DNA of 64,000 nucleotides from Stigmatella ashevillena (GTDB lineage Bacteria; Myxococcota; Myxococcia; Myxococcales; Myxococcaceae): NCBI RefSeq assembly GCF_028368975.1, contig NZ_JAQNDM010000002.1, positions 1,488,001 to 1,552,000 of the forward strand, read 5' to 3'. Shown piece by piece: positions 60,919 to 64,000 of this stretch (position 1 is its first letter; each line of letters starts with the position of its first letter). The notes under the pieces were generated by a model. It saw only the letters and a program-made list of their open reading frames with translations, ran no database searches and was not told where the DNA came from. The position numbers and the translations under genes were made by a program.

Positions 60919-61602
60919 TCAACGGCTGGTCCACCAGTTTTTGAATTGCTTCCAGGAGATCTTCCCGCTGCGATCGATGTCGATGATGTCGAAGGCGATC
61001 TGCAAGTCCTCCTCGGTGATGTTCTGGCCGAGCGCCTCCAGCAGCCGTGCGAACTCCGGTGCCTCGATGAAGCCAGTCCGGTTGCGATCGTACTTCTGGA
61101 AGATGTCGAGCAACTCGTTGCCCGTGCTGGTCAGGTCATCGACGGCCGCATGCTCGGGCGCGAGCGGCTGGATGCCCGCAGACGTGGTCTCGACCACCTG
61201 CTCACCGTCTTGCGAGAACGTCTCCTCTTCCCCCTCCTGCGCCTCCTGCTCATGGCTCTCGGGGACTTCCACTGCCTTCTTCTTGCGAGCAGCGGGCTTG
61301 CGAACCTTCGGAGCCGCTTCCTTCACCGGGGCCTTGGCCGGTGACGGCACCGCGGTCTTCCGGGCAGGCTTCTTCGCCGCGGCCTTGCGCGCGCTCTTCT
61401 TCGCCACGGCCTTCCGGGCAGGCTTCTTCGCCGCGGCCTTGCGCGCGCTCTTCTTCGCCACGGCCTTCCGGGCAGGCTTCTTCGCCGCGGCCTTGCGCGC
61501 GCCCTTCTTCGCCACAGCCTTCCGGGCTGCCTTCTTCGCGGTGGACTGACGCTTCGCCGGTTGCTTCGCGGTGGCCTTCTTGCCTGGCTTCTTCTTCGCC
61601 AT
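60919..61602 (-). CDS. histone H1-like, lysine-rich protein with EF-hand pair
   Basis: 227 residues from ATG 61602 (GGAGGG about 7 bases upstream; the longer frame to 61641 is unsupported). Residues ~1-110 are Lys/Ala/Arg/Pro-rich with three-and-a-half 18-residue units (AKKPARKAVAKKSARKAA), like eukaryotic H1 tails and bacterial Hc1/KdgR-type nucleoid proteins. A Glu/Gln-rich linker follows, then a C-terminal EF-hand pair: DRNRTGFIEAPEF is canonical, and DIDRSGKISWKQF has Gln at the last loop position. It probably binds DNA and senses Ca2+. Followed by the FliB-like methylase. Confidence 0.88.
   Translation of the reverse strand: MAKKKPGKKATAKQPAKRQSTAKKAARKAVAKKGARKAAAKKPARKAVAKKSARKAAAKKPARKAVAKKSARKAAAKKPARKTAVPSPAKAPVKEAAPKVRKPAARKKKAVEVPESHEQEAQEGEEETFSQDGEQVVETTSAGIQPLAPEHAAVDDLTSTGNELLDIFQKYDRNRTGFIEAPEFARLLEALGQNITEEDLQIAFDIIDIDRSGKISWKQFKNWWTSR
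61357..61518 (-). repeat. 54-bp tandem repeats of the histone-like gene
   Basis: Three nearly identical 54-bp units (61357-61410, 61411-61464, 61465-61518) with a partial fourth. They encode the AKKPARK units. Near-identity of the copies suggests recent expansion; copy number may vary between strains. Confidence 0.85.
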
Positions 61603-61739
61603 CGTGCGCCCTCCCTGAGGTGTGGCACATCGTATCTGCACGGAACTCCCGGCGGCAGGGGCTCACGCGATCTTTCCCACCCATCCCCCCGCGCCGGGAG
61701 TGTCCCTGATCCGCAGATCAGGGCATCCCGCACTGCCCA

Positions 61740-62630
61740 CTAAGGAACGTAGGCCGTCCAATCCACGTAGGCATACCGGGCCGAGTTCGGTGGCTGGGTC
61801 GCGGACGGACGGCTCGGCGGCGTCCAATCATTGGTGTGCCAAATGTTGGTCAGGTAGTGCGAGCCGTTGGCGGGAATGCGGGAGGCCGGTCCCTGGTAGT
61901 CCCAGAGGGTGATCTTCTGGCCGTTCGCGGGATTGACGATCCACCAGGTCACCCGGTTGGAGCGCCAGGTGAACCCATATTCGTAGTAGGCCGTGCTGGA
62001 GTTGTACCCCGCGAGGGCAGGAATCGACGACGGGAGGTTCTCATTGCCCCCGAGGGCCTGGCAGTTCCCGCTGAAGCTCTCGTAGTAGCAGGTCGAGTGA
62101 ATGGTCCCGGTGGCGAGGTTGAGGATCCGGGAGACGCGCCGGTGCGCACCGGCCGCGAAGTCGGTGTACATGGTCAGGTAGATGACCTGCGGCTCGGCAC
62201 ACAGCCACTCGAAGTCGATCTCGCTGTTGTCCGGCAAGCCGTTGCCGTTGTAGTCGCCGCCATCATTGAAGTACGTGAAGAACCCCGTGACGACGCCCGT
62301 GTTGGGCTGGGACGAACAATCGGTGGTCTTCAGCCGGGTGGTAAAGGTTCCGTACTTGTAGAGCGCCGAGCTCTCCTTCGTGATGCCGCCCCCCACGCCC
62401 ACCGCAGGGTTCGCCGCGAGTTTGAACTGCAGCGCCTTTCCATCCGTCGTCCCGGACTGGGCGGAGTTGGAGATCGCCGTGTTCTGGGAGCCGCCGTAGG
62501 AATAGAAATAGGGGGATGTGGACGCCGCCCAGTTCTCCGTAAAAGCGGGTGCGGCCACCGCAGCCAGTGGGCTCCCCGCGAGCAACAGGGCACTTGAGCA
62601 CAGCGAAAAACGAAGCCATCCCATTTTCAT
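61740..62630 (-). CDS. secreted GH16-family glycoside hydrolase
   Basis: 296 residues with signal peptide (MGWLRFSLCSSALLLAGSPLAAVAA); the ATG has GGGGAG about 9 bases upstream, and a second Met lies two codons on. The catalytic motif SEIDFEW (E-I-D-x-E) and the preceding GVVTGFFTYF/following IYLTMYTDF arrangement indicate the GH16 jellyroll fold. Unlike the larger GH16 upstream it has no binding modules. Related enzymes act on beta-glucans or xyloglucan; the substrate is not readable. Lies between the histone-like gene and tonB, without shared operon signs. Confidence 0.85.
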   Translation of the reverse strand: MKMGWLRFSLCSSALLLAGSPLAAVAAPAFTENWAASTSPYFYSYGGSQNTAISNSAQSGTTDGKALQFKLAANPAVGVGGGITKESSALYKYGTFTTRLKTTDCSSQPNTGVVTGFFTYFNDGGDYNGNGLPDNSEIDFEWLCAEPQVIYLTMYTDFAAGAHRRVSRILNLATGTIHSTCYYESFSGNCQALGGNENLPSSIPALAGYNSSTAYYEYGFTWRSNRVTWWIVNPANGQKITLWDYQGPASRIPANGSHYLTNIWHTNDWTPPSRPSATQPPNSARYAYVDWTAYVP

Positions 62631-62699
62631 GACGTGGACTCCCCAGGTGAAGCGTTCGGCCCTTTAAGAGAGCTTGGCTTCAATTTCCGGGTTATCCAT

Positions 62700-63476
62700 T
62701 CATTTCAGGGAGAACTGGACAGGCACATCGATGATGACGCGCACGGGCCTGCCGTGGTGTCCGACCGCAGGAGAGAAGCGCCATTGGCTGACGGCGGCGA
62801 CGGCCGCATCGTCCAAAGCGGGCACCGAGCGAATGACGCGTGTGTGGCTGGCTTCGATGCGCCCATCCACTCCAATGATGATGCGAACCATCACCAGCCC
62901 TTCGATTCCCGCGTTCCGGGCCCGCCGTGGGTATTGCGGCATCACCTGCTTGAGCACGCCCGGGGCTCGCGCCACCTGCTTCAGATCCAGGGCCTCCTCC
63001 CCCGTGGCCCCCAGCAGTCCGCCCGCTTGTCCGCCGACAGTTCCTCCCTGGACGCCTCCTGGGACGGCCTCAGCCGCTTCGGGACCCGGCGCGCTGGCCG
63101 CCGCCTCAGGCGCCTCGGGCACCTTCTCTTCGACCGGGGCCTCGGGCACCTGCTCGGGCGCCTCCTGGGGCTCAGGAGGCTTCGGCGGGAGGACTTCCCG
63201 TGGGACTTGGAGGACCGCGGGTTGGGGGCGGCGGACCTGGGGCTGACGCGGGGCCTGCTCGGGCCTGGGGAGGGCTGCGCTCCCGACCGAGGCTGGAGGC
63301 GGAGGCTTGAAGGAGAGAAACACCAGCTCGGGTTCCTCGGGCTTGAGGGAAGGCTTCGGGCTCACGGGCGTCAGTGACATCGCCCACGCAAACGCCACGA
63401 GGTGAATCAGCACGGCCAGAACGCTGGCGACTCCCCACCGGCCCCACTCACCCTTCCCCCGGGACCCATCCCCCAT
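62700..63476 (-). CDS. tonB: TonB energy transducer
   Basis: 258 residues from ATG 63476. A single N-terminal membrane helix (WGVASVLAVLIHLVAFAWAM), a Pro/Glu-rich periplasmic rod (PEPEQAPRQP-like tracts), and the C-terminal TonB domain with YPRRARNAGIEGLVMVRIIIG, VIRSVPALDDAAVAAVSQWRFSPA. It couples proton-motive force to outer-membrane receptors. The frame continues to ATG 63566, but that start is encoded by the Fur-like box (63551-63565), so the later ATG is preferred. ExbB/ExbD are not in the window. Confidence 0.85.
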   Translation of the reverse strand: MGDGSRGKGEWGRWGVASVLAVLIHLVAFAWAMSLTPVSPKPSLKPEEPELVFLSFKPPPPASVGSAALPRPEQAPRQPQVRRPQPAVLQVPREVLPPKPPEPQEAPEQVPEAPVEEKVPEAPEAAASAPGPEAAEAVPGGVQGGTVGGQAGGLLGATGEEALDLKQVARAPGVLKQVMPQYPRRARNAGIEGLVMVRIIIGVDGRIEASHTRVIRSVPALDDAAVAAVSQWRFSPAVGHHGRPVRVIIDVPVQFSLK

Positions 63477-63550
63477 GCCGGACAATCCCACCCAGGGTGG
63501 GAGGTCTTGCGTGTGAGGGGAGCCGCCCTCGCGCAAGCCCACCTGGAAAT

Positions 63551-63565
63551 TGAGAATCGTTCTCA
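63551..63565. promoter_or_regulatory. Fur-like box upstream of tonB
   Basis: TGAGAA-TCG-TTCTCA is a perfect 6-bp dyad. It lies 75 bp before the chosen tonB ATG and is almost identical to the box at 56825, so the two genes probably share a ferric-uptake-type regulator. Confidence 0.7.
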
Positions 63566-63642
63566 TTTGCGCCGACCGCAGGGATATCCCGATCAGTCAG
63601 GCCCGTCAACGCACCGGAACCGGGCCGTGGGAGGTGTCTTCC

Positions 63643-63996
63643 TCAAGCAGGCTCGATGAAGTTCAGCCGGTACCCGTCCGGATCCGAGATGACAATCTCC
63701 CGCGTGTGCCACGGCTGGAGGGTCGGCCCATCGAAGTGCAGGCCCTCACGGGCCGCCCGGGCCGCCACCGCATCCACCCCTCCCTCTCCGGTCCGAAAGC
63801 CCAGCAACACGCCCACCCCTCGCCGGCCCTCCATCTCTACGCCCGAAGGGATGACGACCAGGTACACGTCCGCCGTGTCCCGCCATTTCAAGTGCACGAA
63901 GGGGGGCTCCGATTGCACGCGCTCGAACCCGAGCCCCTCGTAGAACCGCGCCGAGCGCTCGCCGTCCGACACGAGCACCTTCATGAAAGACGACAC
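63643..63996 (-). CDS. VOC-family (glyoxalase-like) protein, 5' end possibly outside window
   Basis: 117 residues visible. MKVLVSDGERSARFYEGLGFE, then WRDTADVYLVVIP and ISDPDGYRLNFIEP are the beta-alpha-beta units of a vicinal-oxygen-chelate fold (glyoxalase/bleomycin resistance superfamily). The reading frame remains open to the window edge; starts at GTG 63996 or ATG 63984 are possible, but the true start may be beyond base 64000. The metal ligands are not assigned. Substrate unknown. Confidence 0.8.
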   Translation of the reverse strand: MSSFMKVLVSDGERSARFYEGLGFERVQSEPPFVHLKWRDTADVYLVVIPSGVEMEGRRGVGVLLGFRTGEGGVDAVAARAAREGLHFDGPTLQPWHTREIVISDPDGYRLNFIEPA

Positions 63997-64000
63997 CGCT

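Noticed and set aside
61357-61518. 54-bp direct repeats considered as a CRISPR array
   Set aside because: Units are contiguous, without spacers, and in frame with lysine-rich protein units.

Overview
The window reads as chromosomal DNA of a predatory or social myxobacterium, probably suborder Cystobacterineae (Stigmatella/Archangium/Cystobacter-like). The grounds are very high GC, dense ATGA-overlapped operons, a proline-rich HD-domain nuclease, a MshEN/HD/DUF4388 signalling fusion, a perfect sigma-54 promoter, serine/threonine kinase remnants, many small Cys-rich lipoproteins, NGL pentapeptide repeats and a type I PKS. The genus is inferred from protein style, not from a marker gene.

Layout. 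1-13.8 kb is mostly housekeeping: a YhaM-like nuclease (5' end outside the window), a degenerate HD-GYP regulator, the operon metG > HEAT protein > TatD nuclease, an NRDE protein, a lone response regulator behind a sigma-54 promoter, holB-holA, a cNMP-gated MscS-type channel and a phosphatase. 13.8-22.5 kb holds an NGL-repeat lipoprotein, a REC-histidine kinase, a MepA/LysM peptidoglycan enzyme, a sarcosine-oxidase-like enzyme, a GST, a Tat lactonase and a secreted hydrolase. 22.5-31.9 kb is an accessory stretch. It contains a Ser/Thr kinase and a carbohydrate-binding gene that both lost their 5' ends at one junction, small lipoproteins, a berberine-bridge oxidoreductase, a papain-fold toxin with a two-repeat putative immunity protein, a PI-PLC with a crystallin-like tail, and an edema-factor/ExoY-like nucleotidyl cyclase candidate. 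31.9-39.7 kb is a five-gene, fully overlapped envelope-transport operon (ATPase, two FtsX permeases, LolA-like protein, outer-membrane barrel). It is divergent from a MarR regulator fused to a beta-repeat domain, with a palindromic operator between them. 39.7-48.7 kb holds a DbpA-type helicase, then a single-module fully reducing PKS and a type II thioesterase ended by a strong hairpin. 48.7-64 kb mixes two GH16 enzymes, cysteine synthase plus amidohydrolase, a diiron-type redox protein, a LuxR regulator, two Fur-like boxes (small CxxCG protein/phosphatase and tonB), a GMC oxidoreductase, and a pair made of a histone-H1-like/EF-hand protein and a FliB-type lysine methylase.

The strongest candidates for new biology are: (1) the lysine-rich histone-like/EF-hand gene followed 13 bp later by a FliB-type lysine N-methylase, in a lineage without flagella; (2) the anthrax edema-factor-like cyclase; (3) the MarR-beta-repeat regulated envelope operon; (4) the papain-fold toxin with its duplicated-domain partner. 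No tRNA, rRNA, CRISPR array, insertion sequence or origin was recognised.
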